NCBI GenBank assembly: GCA_023386835.1
Contig: JAEWIY010000014.1
Span: 1-18,508 of the forward strand
Direction of reading: 5' to 3'
DNA from: Verrucomicrobiota bacterium
Lineage (GTDB): Bacteria; Verrucomicrobiota; Verrucomicrobiia; Opitutales; Opitutaceae
DNA length: 18,508 nt
This document shows positions 5,847 to 13,549 of the stretch, in pieces (the first letter of the stretch is position 1; each line of letters begins with the position of its first letter). Both the position numbers and the translations under genes were made by a program. Under the pieces are notes generated by a model. That model saw only the letters and a list, made by a program, of their open reading frames with translations, was not told where the DNA came from and did no database searches.

Positions 5847-8006
5847 TCAGACGGCCACCGTGACGGCAATCCGCGTGCCCTGCCCGGGAGAACTCTGGAT
5901 TTCGACCGATCCACCCAACAGCTCCGCCCGCTCTTTCATTCCCACCAGTCCAAAGCTCCGGCGCCCCGCGGTGGGCTGCTCTTCTGGGGTGAAACCGGCT
6001 CCGTCGTCCTGAACGATCAAGTGCACGCGGCGACGCTCAAATGTCAGCGTCACATCAATACGAGTGGGTGAGGCGTGCCTGCTGGCGTTGGTGATGGCTT
6101 CCTGTCCGATCCGCAGGAGGTTGTTCTCCACCACTGGGGGGAGTCGCCGTCGGGCGCCTTCCACGACCATTTGGGCACGCACCTCCGTGCCATCGGTAAT
6201 CTGTTTCAGGATACCCTGGAGCGCCTCTCCAAGATCGCCCTTTTCGAGAACCTGGGAACGCATGTTCCAGATCGATTCGCGGGCCTCGGCCAGGGCTCCG
6301 CGCGTCAGCTTGAGGGCGGCGCCGAGATGGGTGCGAGCGGGAGGGCTGATTTCGTTGGCGTGAACGCGAGCCAACTCGAGTTGGACCGAGATCGCGCCGA
6401 GGCTCTGGGAGAGCGTGTCGTGAATCTCGCGGGCGACCCGGTTGCGCTCGCTGAGGATCGCGGTGAATTCGGCTTCAGCCATCGCGCGCCGATGCTCCTG
6501 TTCTTTCAGCCGTCGACGTGAGGCGAGCATCACCATCGCAACGACGCCGACGGCGCACGCCAGAAAACCGGCCAGCACCCAGACCACGCGTTCGGCATTC
6601 CACCACGGCGGTCGCTGAAGCACGAGCAGGTCGTCGGGCTGGCGCAAGAGCAGCTGGAATCCCCGGGGTTCCCACAACCCGCCGAGCGGACCGGCATCGT
6701 CGGCGACCACCGAGCAGACGGCAGTGACTCGGACGAAGCTGCCGGGCAGCCAGTCGCGCGGTTCGGCAGCTGATTCAGGCAAGTGCATCTGCGCACGCAC
6801 CGGCCGATCCCGCCAGTCGAGCGAAAGCACAACCACGTCGGGGAAACGGCGCACATCGGTCAGTCGTGCGTCCAGTTGGACAAGATCGGCGTCATTTGCC
6901 AAAGCCTCGTCGAGATCCACCAGAACGTGCGGCGCCGGCGGTTCGCGGGAGCCCAGCTTGCGAACACTGGCATCCTCGAGCACGGCGCTGTATTCACCCC
7001 GGGCCGGGAAACCAAAAACGTCCACTTCATCACCGGGCTGCAAAGCCCGGGCGTCGTTTCCGCCGGTTTCCACGCGGAGGCTGTGTTCATGGTCGCGTAT
7101 CCACAAGCCGGATCCCGAGCGATGGTGGATGACCCGGCCCCGCACGTGCACGCGATGGCCGTGATGGCCGGAGAGTTGCTCGAACTGCAACAGCGTGGAG
7201 ATCGGGCGCGGACGACCGCCGACCGCCGGAGCGGGTGGGGGGCGAAGCGACTCCACCTCCACCCCGGCAGGGACCTGGACAAAGGGCCGCACAAATTGGC
7301 GACTGCGATTGTGCAGGTTGAAGCAAAGGCCGCGGATGCGCACCTCGGCGTCCACCAACGCGTCGGGATCGACGTCGCCATTGACCTCGACCACGACCCG
7401 GGCGCTGCCCGCCGCCACCTTCATTTTCACTTTGGGCGAGGTAGGAACGGCGGCCATTCCGGTCGGGGGGGCGTAGCGTGTGCCGGGCGGAGGTGGAGCG
7501 AGATCGGTCGGAGCCTTCGGTTCGACGCTGCGCACGATGCCGGTGAATTCGACCCAGCTGGCGTCCAGCCGGCCGGCATTGAGTTCGTCGACCGTGACGC
7601 GAACCGGTTCCGGGAGAGTGCCGCGGCCAATACAAGTCAGATGGTTTGCGACGACGTACGGGGCGAACCCGCCCGGGTCCGTGACGCCTTCGATCTCCAG
7701 CCGGTCGCCGCGTTGAAGTTGAGCGACGCTCTCCGCCGGTCCCTGCACGTAGATCCCCTCGGTGCCGTCGTGGATGACGAAGGCGATACCCTGTGGATCC
7801 GCGGCGCCGATCACGATGCCCGTGAGCTTTACGGGGAGAGCGCCGCGTGCTTCCGCCTCGGTCAACGCACGGACCTGCGCGGCCGAGGTTAGCGGGACGG
7901 GCGCGGATGGTTCGCCGAACGAAATCCCCGCAGAAAGCGCGAGGGCGCACGGCAGTGCGAGCAGGCGAACCAGCAGCCGAGCGGGTAACAATGCGGGAAG
8001 ACTCAT
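5847..8006 (-). CDS. Membrane sensor histidine kinase (NarX/DesK type) with large periplasmic OB-like sensor region
   Basis: 719 aa from the ATG at 8006 (MSLPALLPARLLVRLLALPCALALSAG, a signal peptide or anchor); the frame extends to 8111, but that extra part has no signal-like character. About 440 residues of predicted periplasmic sequence follow, with repeated beta-rich units (VKLTGIVIG...FVIHDGTEGIYV, VEFTGIVRSV, VHVRGRVIHH...LWIRDHEHSLRV, VQLDARLTDV) that resemble OB-fold-type strands. A transmembrane helix (VVWVLAGFLACAVGVVAMVML, about 474-494) leads to the cytoplasmic kinase. The HisKA_3 dimerisation helix has ERNRVAREIHDTLSQS with His529, and the ATPase has NNLLRIGQEAITNASRHA (N box), DDGAGF (G1) and GLVGMKERAELLGG (G2). 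It is therefore a complete kinase that should phosphorylate the adjacent response regulator. The ligand is unknown; a glycan or breakdown product is plausible from the context. Confidence 0.92.
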   Translation of the reverse strand: MSLPALLPARLLVRLLALPCALALSAGISFGEPSAPVPLTSAAQVRALTEAEARGALPVKLTGIVIGAADPQGIAFVIHDGTEGIYVQGPAESVAQLQRGDRLEIEGVTDPGGFAPYVVANHLTCIGRGTLPEPVRVTVDELNAGRLDASWVEFTGIVRSVEPKAPTDLAPPPPGTRYAPPTGMAAVPTSPKVKMKVAAGSARVVVEVNGDVDPDALVDAEVRIRGLCFNLHNRSRQFVRPFVQVPAGVEVESLRPPPAPAVGGRPRPISTLLQFEQLSGHHGHRVHVRGRVIHHRSGSGLWIRDHEHSLRVETGGNDARALQPGDEVDVFGFPARGEYSAVLEDASVRKLGSREPPAPHVLVDLDEALANDADLVQLDARLTDVRRFPDVVVLSLDWRDRPVRAQMHLPESAAEPRDWLPGSFVRVTAVCSVVADDAGPLGGLWEPRGFQLLLRQPDDLLVLQRPPWWNAERVVWVLAGFLACAVGVVAMVMLASRRRLKEQEHRRAMAEAEFTAILSERNRVAREIHDTLSQSLGAISVQLELARVHANEISPPARTHLGAALKLTRGALAEARESIWNMRSQVLEKGDLGEALQGILKQITDGTEVRAQMVVEGARRRLPPVVENNLLRIGQEAITNASRHASPTRIDVTLTFERRRVHLIVQDDGAGFTPEEQPTAGRRSFGLVGMKERAELLGGSVEIQSSPGQGTRIAVTVAV

Positions 8007-8164
8007 CTCGCGGGGTAGCCCGCAAGACGATGCGGCCGGGCCGCGCCTTGGCAACGGCGCAGCCCGGCGTTTTAGGCAAGCGAAATTTGGCGCCCGCGAC
8101 GTACTTGACACAGTGGGCTGTAGCGTCAGGAAACCGGGCTTCTCCAGCGCTCTTTCATCTAGCT

Positions 8165-9094
8165 ATGCACCGACGCACCCGGCAGGTCCTACTGTCTATA
8201 CCCCACTATTTCCGCGAAGTACGAACTGAAGTCAGATCTCTCTCAACAGCCTATCAGTGGCTTTATTTCAAGGTACCGTACCTCTTCCCGCTGTCTCGGT
8301 TTCCAAACCGAGTTACATTAGAACCCACAAACTCCTGTAACTTTTCATGCCCTCACTGCCGCCGATCAGTGATGACGCGGGCGATAGGGGCGATGGGCTT
8401 CGATCTATTCCGCAAGCTCGCGGTCGAGATCAGTCAATGGCCGAGGACGATTGTGAAGCTCGGTGGGCTCGGCGAGCCTTCCACGCATCCCCATTTTGAG
8501 AAGCAGATGGAGCTCTTGGCCGAGTTGGGAATCAGAGTGATTCTGTACACCAATGGCACACTCTTGAGGCTCTACCCGGCCGAACGAATCTTGAGTTGGA
8601 ATCTGCACACCCTTGTGGTGTCAGTTGACGGGGTGGATGAGAGCTCCTTTGAGCGTCTACGGGTCGGGGGCAGCTTTGCTCAGACTGTAGAATCGGTTTC
8701 TGAGTTTCACAGGGCAAAGCGTGACGCGAATGCACGTTTCCCGGTCGAGATCCGGCACGTTATCATGCCGAGCGAAAGCAACGAGCAGTTAGCTCGCTTT
8801 AAGCGTGAGTGGATGGAGCGAGCTGACACCGTAAAGTTCAATTTCCTTATGCCTCTTCGTCCGGCGGGCGCTTCCTCGCGCCGGGGAAGATGTCGAGATA
8901 TTCGACGCGAGCTCTACATCAGGTGGGATGGTCGTGTTCCGCAATGCGGCTATAATACCGAGTGGATGGCAGATGCTCGGGAGAGCTCCATCCAAGAGAT
9001 ATGGATGCACCCGAGATTGCAAGAGCTACGCCGAAGTCACCGCAAACGTGATATGTCTGGGGAGCCTCACTGCCGGAGTTGCGCGTTTCAGTGA
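8165..9094 (+). CDS. Radical SAM/SPASM-domain protein, 309 aa; likely acquired
   Basis: The open frame extends left into the kinase gene, but the first ATG outside it that gives a family-like N-terminus is 8165 (MHRRTRQVLLS). The radical SAM core starts at VTLEPTNSCNFSCPHC, with the CxxxCxxC cluster ligands C58, C62 and C65. GGLGEPSTHPHF is the usual SAM-binding GGEP-like strand, and YTNGTLL and VVSVDGVDESSFERLR are typical following strands. The C-terminus has a SPASM/twitch-like set of cysteines for a second Fe-S cluster: C243, C261 (WDGRVPQCGYN), C303 and C306. The substrate is not predictable; relatives occur in peptide-modification and surface-polysaccharide loci. Base composition is lower than in the neighbours: 8221-8280 and 8281-8340 are 43% and 48% G+C by my count, against 62% at 7261-7320 in the kinase gene. 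It interrupts a run of minus-strand genes. Confidence 0.88.
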   Translation: MHRRTRQVLLSIPHYFREVRTEVRSLSTAYQWLYFKVPYLFPLSRFPNRVTLEPTNSCNFSCPHCRRSVMTRAIGAMGFDLFRKLAVEISQWPRTIVKLGGLGEPSTHPHFEKQMELLAELGIRVILYTNGTLLRLYPAERILSWNLHTLVVSVDGVDESSFERLRVGGSFAQTVESVSEFHRAKRDANARFPVEIRHVIMPSESNEQLARFKREWMERADTVKFNFLMPLRPAGASSRRGRCRDIRRELYIRWDGRVPQCGYNTEWMADARESSIQEIWMHPRLQELRRSHRKRDMSGEPHCRSCAFQ

Positions 9095-9227
9095 GTCCAT
9101 CCGAACTTGCTGAGGGGATGCCTGCGCCGGTTTGCGGGGTCGGATAGCCCCTGCGCTGGCGTCGGAGGGTGAAGAATGTAGCTAGAGGCCGGATACACCT
9201 GTATACGCATCTGGCCAATGATGCACG

Positions 9228-12200
9228 CTAGAAGCGGAACGTGTTGGTCAGCATCCAAGTCGTTTCAGCCGGGATGCGGGCCTGCGCAATGGTGCCGTCG
9301 GGATTCGCCTGGATCGGGATGAGATCGTCGTCGGCGAACAAATCGCGCACGTTCAGCTGGATCTCCCAGATGACTTTTTCGCTGAGCCGACGCCGGTAAC
9401 CAACCCAGAGGTCGTAGTTCGTTTCACTGGGGCCGTAAAAGGGGCGGCTCACATTCGTGACCCAGATGTTCGCGTCGGGATTGTACTGCGGCAGGTATCC
9501 GATCGCGGTCTTGTCCTGCCAGCGGACCGCGCCGCCGACGTTGACATTGCGCAGCGCGCCCGAGTCGAACGTGTAGTTGGTCACGAAGTTGACGCGCCAC
9601 TTGCGCAGCTCGCTGACGGCGACGCCTTCCCCGGAGATCGCATTCACGTAGGGACCGTAAACGTCCTGCATCATTCGGCCGCCGAAGGTGTCCGCTGCCG
9701 ACGAGTAGCTCGTTGTGCCGCCCCAGTGGCGGAGGGCGGCGAAGCCATCGATCGTCCAGTAGTTCAGCTGGCTGGGACCGCCCGGGTTGTTGTCGTATCC
9801 ATCGAACCAAAGCTCGCGGTTGTTGGCGATGAACGCAGCCCAGTCCGGCAGGATGTTGCTGCGTTCCGCTTTGATCTTGGCGGCATTGAGCGTGAGGCGC
9901 CAGTTCGGCGTCGGGTTGGCGGTCAGCTCGATCTCGACGCCTTCGGAAACGAGGTCGTTCGTCAACTTCTGGCCGGCGGGCGGGTTTTCGCCCCAGATCC
10001 GATAGTCGTCACCGGAGATCTTCTCGAATTGTTCGGCCACCACCCAGTTGCTCTCGAGCGGCCGGAACCATTCGGCGTCGGTGCGGGCGGCGAACCAGGC
10101 GCGGCGGTAGTCGACTTCGTCGGTGGTGAGAGGCGGCGCGAGGTAGGGCAGGCTGGTGTCGGGATTGATGTCTCCCTGGGCCACGTAGTTGCCGGAGCCG
10201 GGCACGGCGGCACTGCGGATGCGCAGCGGCTGGTTAACGAGTGTGCTCAGCTGCCCGCGCCAGTCAGCCGGTAGTGGCTGGTTGGCGACGCCGCTATCGT
10301 ACGAGTCGCCGAAGAACCATTGGTTGACCAGCCACTCGGGCGCAGTCTGGCTGCCGTCCGGGCTCCACGAGCCCCAGGTTTCCTGCGCCAGGGTGTTCAT
10401 GGTGCGCGCGATGCCGGCCTTGGCCCAGTAGAAGGACGGGCCGTTGGGCAAGGTCGTGTTCTTCTGCGCGGTTTCAAACCAGTTCACGCGCAGCGACATC
10501 TTGTTGTCCAACGCGGTGATGAGCACACCGTAGTCCTTCGTCTCGCCGGACGGCGCGGCGATCTGCTCGCCGTAGATGTCGCGTCCCACTTCCGACGGGC
10601 GGAAGCTGTTCGAATCGTTGTAGGTGAGGCTGAGCTCAATCCCCTTCGGCAGGCTGTAGCCGAACATCTCGAGGATGGGCGCGGTGTGGAGCACGACACC
10701 CCAGCTGCGGCGCTGTTCATCGGCCAGCAGTGGAGTGACATTCGAGTAGTTCCAGTCCGGACTGTATGGCAGCGGCGTGTTGTAGCGGTCGCGGACGAGC
10801 ACGGCGGGCTTGTCCCAGCGCTCGTACTTGTCTTTGCGCCAGCCGAACAGCGGCAGCACCGCTCCGTTGAACAACTTGCCCTGCCACACAAAGGCCGTCG
10901 AGTCCGTCTCGTCGAACCCCTGGGCCGTGTTCGTGTACAGGCTGTCGAGGTCGTCGTGCCAGTTGAGCAGGCTGACGTTCGCCTGGTGCCAGCTGGTCGT
11001 GTTGTTGTCCCAGACCAGCGCGTTGTTTGATGTGCCGGGCGTGTGGATACTGGTGACGCCCCGGATTGCCGAGCCTGGGATGGCGGCGAAGTTTGGGACC
11101 GACCGGAGATCGTCCCCAATGTAGTGCAGGCCCCACCACGCCTGATGATTGGACGAGTTCAGGAGCGGGAGGCCGTAGCTCTCGGCGTCCCAGGCATACA
11201 GGTTGAAGTCGCGGCTGAAGTTCTCGTAGCGCTGATTGGAAACGACGCCGGTGAACGTCTGTTCGCCGAAGATCTTGCTCAGGAAGCGGTCGCGCCCGAG
11301 GTGATCAGCCAGGTCGAACTTGTAGTAGGCGGTGGCGCGCCAGGACTCACGGTCGACCTTGGTCATGTTGCCCGAAGTTGCGCTCACGATGTAAGGGCGG
11401 CCCACGTCGGGATTGGCCGAGCCATCGCGCAGCGTGGCATTGACGTCGACCGAGACACGGTTCGAGGCGATGGCATTGGCGAAGCCGGACCGGTAGCTTT
11501 CCTCGTAGTAGCCCACGTTGAGGCCGAGCCGGTTGTTGAAGTAGGTCTGCGTGAACGACAGGTCGACGTTGTCGAAGTTGTTCCACTCTTCCTTGTTCGG
11601 GCCGGCCATCGTGCGGTCAATGAACGCGAGCGGGCCATCGAGGATCATCTGTGCGGGCCAGAGCGCCGGGCCGAAACCACTGAACGGCCGGCCGGTGGTC
11701 TGCTCAAAGTCAGCGATCAGGTCGGCGATGAGCGGATTGTTGGCAAAGTACGCGGCGGTGTTCTTGTTCCACGGGCCGGTGCCGCCTTCGTCCCAGTTCG
11801 GATTGGTGACGCCGCTCAAACCGCCCCAAGGCGAACCGTCACGCTGGCGATATGCGTCCATGCTTCCGTTGCCGATCGTATTCGTTGAAGGGTCACGATA
11901 GATCGTGGCAGGCGAGCTGTTCCACCAGTCGCGACCAGGTGCGCCGGCGAAGTAGTGGGAGAGCTCAGGGTGGGGCGTGCCGTCCGGCTCCTGCGGGATG
12001 CCGTTGCTCGTCAACGGATCATACATGAGGTACTGGTTCAGGGGGCCGAACCAGTTCGTGATGAAGTCCGCCGCGGTCACGGAGATCGGCCGATTCGCGC
12101 TGATGCGGCCGGACTCGCCCTTGATGTCGATCTGCGTGAAGACGCCGTCTGCAAGTTTCGGCTGCCAGCGCAAGGCGCCATAGATGCGCCGGTCCTTGTT

Positions 12201-12953
12201 GAAGGTGAAATCCTGTCGGAACTTCTCGTGGTCGTGCAGGCCGATCACGCGGAGCGCGAGGGTGTTCTTGATGAGCGGCACGCTCGCATCGAGCACCGTG
12301 CGGTAGGAGTCGTAGCTGCCGTACCGGAACTGCACCTCGCCCTCCATGCGCTGCAGGTTAGGATCCTTGAGCGTGTTGTTGATGATACCGGCCGGACTGC
12401 CCAGACCGAAGAGGATCGAGTTCGGCCCGCGCTGGATGTCGACGCGCGACGTGTTGTACGCGTCCAGCGGTATGCTCGTGAGGAAAAAGTTGCGGGTCAG
12501 ATCAGCTGTATTGAGACCACGCACACGGGTGCCGCTTTGCGGATTCGCGAGCATTCGGTTGCGGTAACCGTTGTCGTCCGCGTTGCCGCCATAGTAGTTG
12601 CCGCCGATGCCGGTCACTTCCGTGCCCGTCGTGAAAACGAGCAGGTCCTGCAGATTGGTTGAGCCAGTGTCGCGAATGAACTCAGCCGTCACCACCTGAA
12701 TCGCCGAGGGTACGTCGCGCAGCTGCGTATTCAGGCGGGAGCCGGCCAGCGAGCTGGTGGCGGCGTAACCGGTGTCCTGTTCATTGACGACTTCAAAGGG
12801 CGACAGTTCGACGATCTCCTCTTCCTCGTCCTCCCGAGGAGTGGCTTGAGCCAGGAGTGAGGGGGCCAGACTCGCACTGGCGAGGGCGACGATCAGGGCC
12901 TTGGGCGGCAACGCGGCGCCAAGGGCGGAGCAGGGGGTAGGCTTGGTGTTCAT
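9228..12953 (-). CDS. TonB-dependent outer-membrane receptor, 1241 aa (Opitutus-type)
   Basis: Active transport channel of the outer membrane, energised by TonB-ExbBD. The N-terminus MNTKPTPCSALGAAL...LAPSLLAQA is a signal peptide, followed by an acidic patch and ELSPFEVVNEQDTGYAATSSLAGSRL (residues 49-74), the conserved segment before the plug in Opitutaceae receptors and a probable TonB-contact region. The plug runs from about 75 to 200 (VPSAIQVVTAEFIRDTGSTNLQDLLVFTTG, RVRGLN, VDIQRGPNSILFGLGSPAGIINNTLK). The remaining 1000 residues are the barrel, ending in TWMLTNTFRF with the terminal Phe expected for outer-membrane insertion. At 1241 residues it is long for the family. The substrate is not readable from sequence; the palindrome shared with the beta-galactosidase operator (13188-13203) suggests a galactose-containing glycan. 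Transcribed alone, with the radical SAM gene convergent at its 3' end. Confidence 0.95.
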   Translation of the reverse strand: MNTKPTPCSALGAALPPKALIVALASASLAPSLLAQATPREDEEEEIVELSPFEVVNEQDTGYAATSSLAGSRLNTQLRDVPSAIQVVTAEFIRDTGSTNLQDLLVFTTGTEVTGIGGNYYGGNADDNGYRNRMLANPQSGTRVRGLNTADLTRNFFLTSIPLDAYNTSRVDIQRGPNSILFGLGSPAGIINNTLKDPNLQRMEGEVQFRYGSYDSYRTVLDASVPLIKNTLALRVIGLHDHEKFRQDFTFNKDRRIYGALRWQPKLADGVFTQIDIKGESGRISANRPISVTAADFITNWFGPLNQYLMYDPLTSNGIPQEPDGTPHPELSHYFAGAPGRDWWNSSPATIYRDPSTNTIGNGSMDAYRQRDGSPWGGLSGVTNPNWDEGGTGPWNKNTAAYFANNPLIADLIADFEQTTGRPFSGFGPALWPAQMILDGPLAFIDRTMAGPNKEEWNNFDNVDLSFTQTYFNNRLGLNVGYYEESYRSGFANAIASNRVSVDVNATLRDGSANPDVGRPYIVSATSGNMTKVDRESWRATAYYKFDLADHLGRDRFLSKIFGEQTFTGVVSNQRYENFSRDFNLYAWDAESYGLPLLNSSNHQAWWGLHYIGDDLRSVPNFAAIPGSAIRGVTSIHTPGTSNNALVWDNNTTSWHQANVSLLNWHDDLDSLYTNTAQGFDETDSTAFVWQGKLFNGAVLPLFGWRKDKYERWDKPAVLVRDRYNTPLPYSPDWNYSNVTPLLADEQRRSWGVVLHTAPILEMFGYSLPKGIELSLTYNDSNSFRPSEVGRDIYGEQIAAPSGETKDYGVLITALDNKMSLRVNWFETAQKNTTLPNGPSFYWAKAGIARTMNTLAQETWGSWSPDGSQTAPEWLVNQWFFGDSYDSGVANQPLPADWRGQLSTLVNQPLRIRSAAVPGSGNYVAQGDINPDTSLPYLAPPLTTDEVDYRRAWFAARTDAEWFRPLESNWVVAEQFEKISGDDYRIWGENPPAGQKLTNDLVSEGVEIELTANPTPNWRLTLNAAKIKAERSNILPDWAAFIANNRELWFDGYDNNPGGPSQLNYWTIDGFAALRHWGGTTSYSSAADTFGGRMMQDVYGPYVNAISGEGVAVSELRKWRVNFVTNYTFDSGALRNVNVGGAVRWQDKTAIGYLPQYNPDANIWVTNVSRPFYGPSETNYDLWVGYRRRLSEKVIWEIQLNVRDLFADDDLIPIQANPDGTIAQARIPAETTWMLTNTFRF

Positions 12954-13187
12954 GGTTTCCGCGGAGGTGCGGTGAAAGCGCGGGACGGTCGTGGTAGGCT
13001 GTGCGTGCCGGAGGGGCGTGGTGGCGATCGAAAGCGAGTCGTGCCGTGTCAGCGGGGGCGGCGCGGGGTGAGGGTCGGACCAGGAGTTGGGCCTTGCGCA
13101 TAACGGCTTCGCGCCGCGGTGGAGCCGAAGAGCGGCGGGGTGGTGAGGTATGCGGCGGATGCTACCGCCGGGTGCGAATGGCTGCTA

Positions 13188-13203
13188 TCACCCGATCGGG
13201 TGA
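13188..13203. promoter_or_regulatory. Perfect 16-bp palindrome, putative operator of the TonB receptor (copy 3)
   Basis: TCACCCGATCGGGTGA is identical to its own reverse complement. It lies 235 bases upstream of the receptor start, and the other two copies (5018-5033, 5819-5834) precede the beta-galactosidase and response regulator genes. Being the only perfect copy, it is used here as the reference. Outside the 16 bases the symmetry stops, unlike copy 1. Confidence 0.7.
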
Positions 13204-13503
13204 ATCGCCTAAACGGAGGATTCCGTCGTCGTCCAGTCGGTCATGCGTTGCCGCGCAACCACCCCACGCACCAACAGCGCCGGCATGACAATGATATGGC
13301 AGGATCGCTCTCAAGTTCGTGGAGCAATCCGTTCGAGGCGGTCGACGACGTTGTCCTCATGAAACCACTACATTAACCATTGAGGTGTTCTCGCATAATC
13401 AGCAACCACCCGATAGTTCCCTCGTGGAATGCTCAGGCCTTTTCGACGGAGCGTCCGGCGATTACTCCCTCGCAGTGGGACGCGCCTAGGTGCCGGGGGC
13501 AAC

Positions 13504-13531
13504 GGCGTCGGGTTGACTCCGACCGGACGCC
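13504..13531 (+). promoter_or_regulatory. Strong hairpin in the leader of the IS481-derived gene
   Basis: GGCGTCGGGTTG (13504-13515) and CGACCGGACGCC (13520-13531) form a 12-position stem with one mismatch and one G-T wobble around the loop ACTC. It ends 18 bases before the ATG at 13550, so in the mRNA it would sit at or close to the ribosome-binding region. It could limit translation, or it could be a remnant of an insertion-sequence end; I see no matching repeat downstream of the gene. Confidence 0.5.
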
Positions 13532-13549
13532 CGGCGATGAATCGTCGGC

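Larger units (their letters stand above)
12954..13549. other. Divergent intergenic region between the receptor and the IS481-derived gene
   Basis: About 600 bases with no gene I can support; the open frames are Arg/Ser-rich and unrelated to any family I know. It holds the perfect palindrome at 13188-13203 (235 bases before the receptor start), a matching half-site CACCCGAT at 13407-13414 on the side of the IS481-derived gene, an AT-rich stretch at about 13361-13400 that includes a CATAAT (13394-13399) usable as a rightward -10 box, and a strong hairpin at 13504-13531. It probably contains the promoters of both flanking genes. Confidence 0.6.

Noticed and set aside
6783..7892. 369-residue plus-strand open frame
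   Set aside because: It is antisense to the periplasmic region of the sensor kinase; the composition is shadow-like and no motif is present.
8105..8110. TTGACA upstream of the radical SAM gene as a -35 box
   Set aside because: No acceptable -10 hexamer lies 16-18 bases downstream, so a promoter is not supported.
9193..9204. ATACACCTGTAT palindrome after the large TonB receptor gene
   Set aside because: Short arms of five bases, no T tract and only one copy noticed; not enough to call a terminator or operator.
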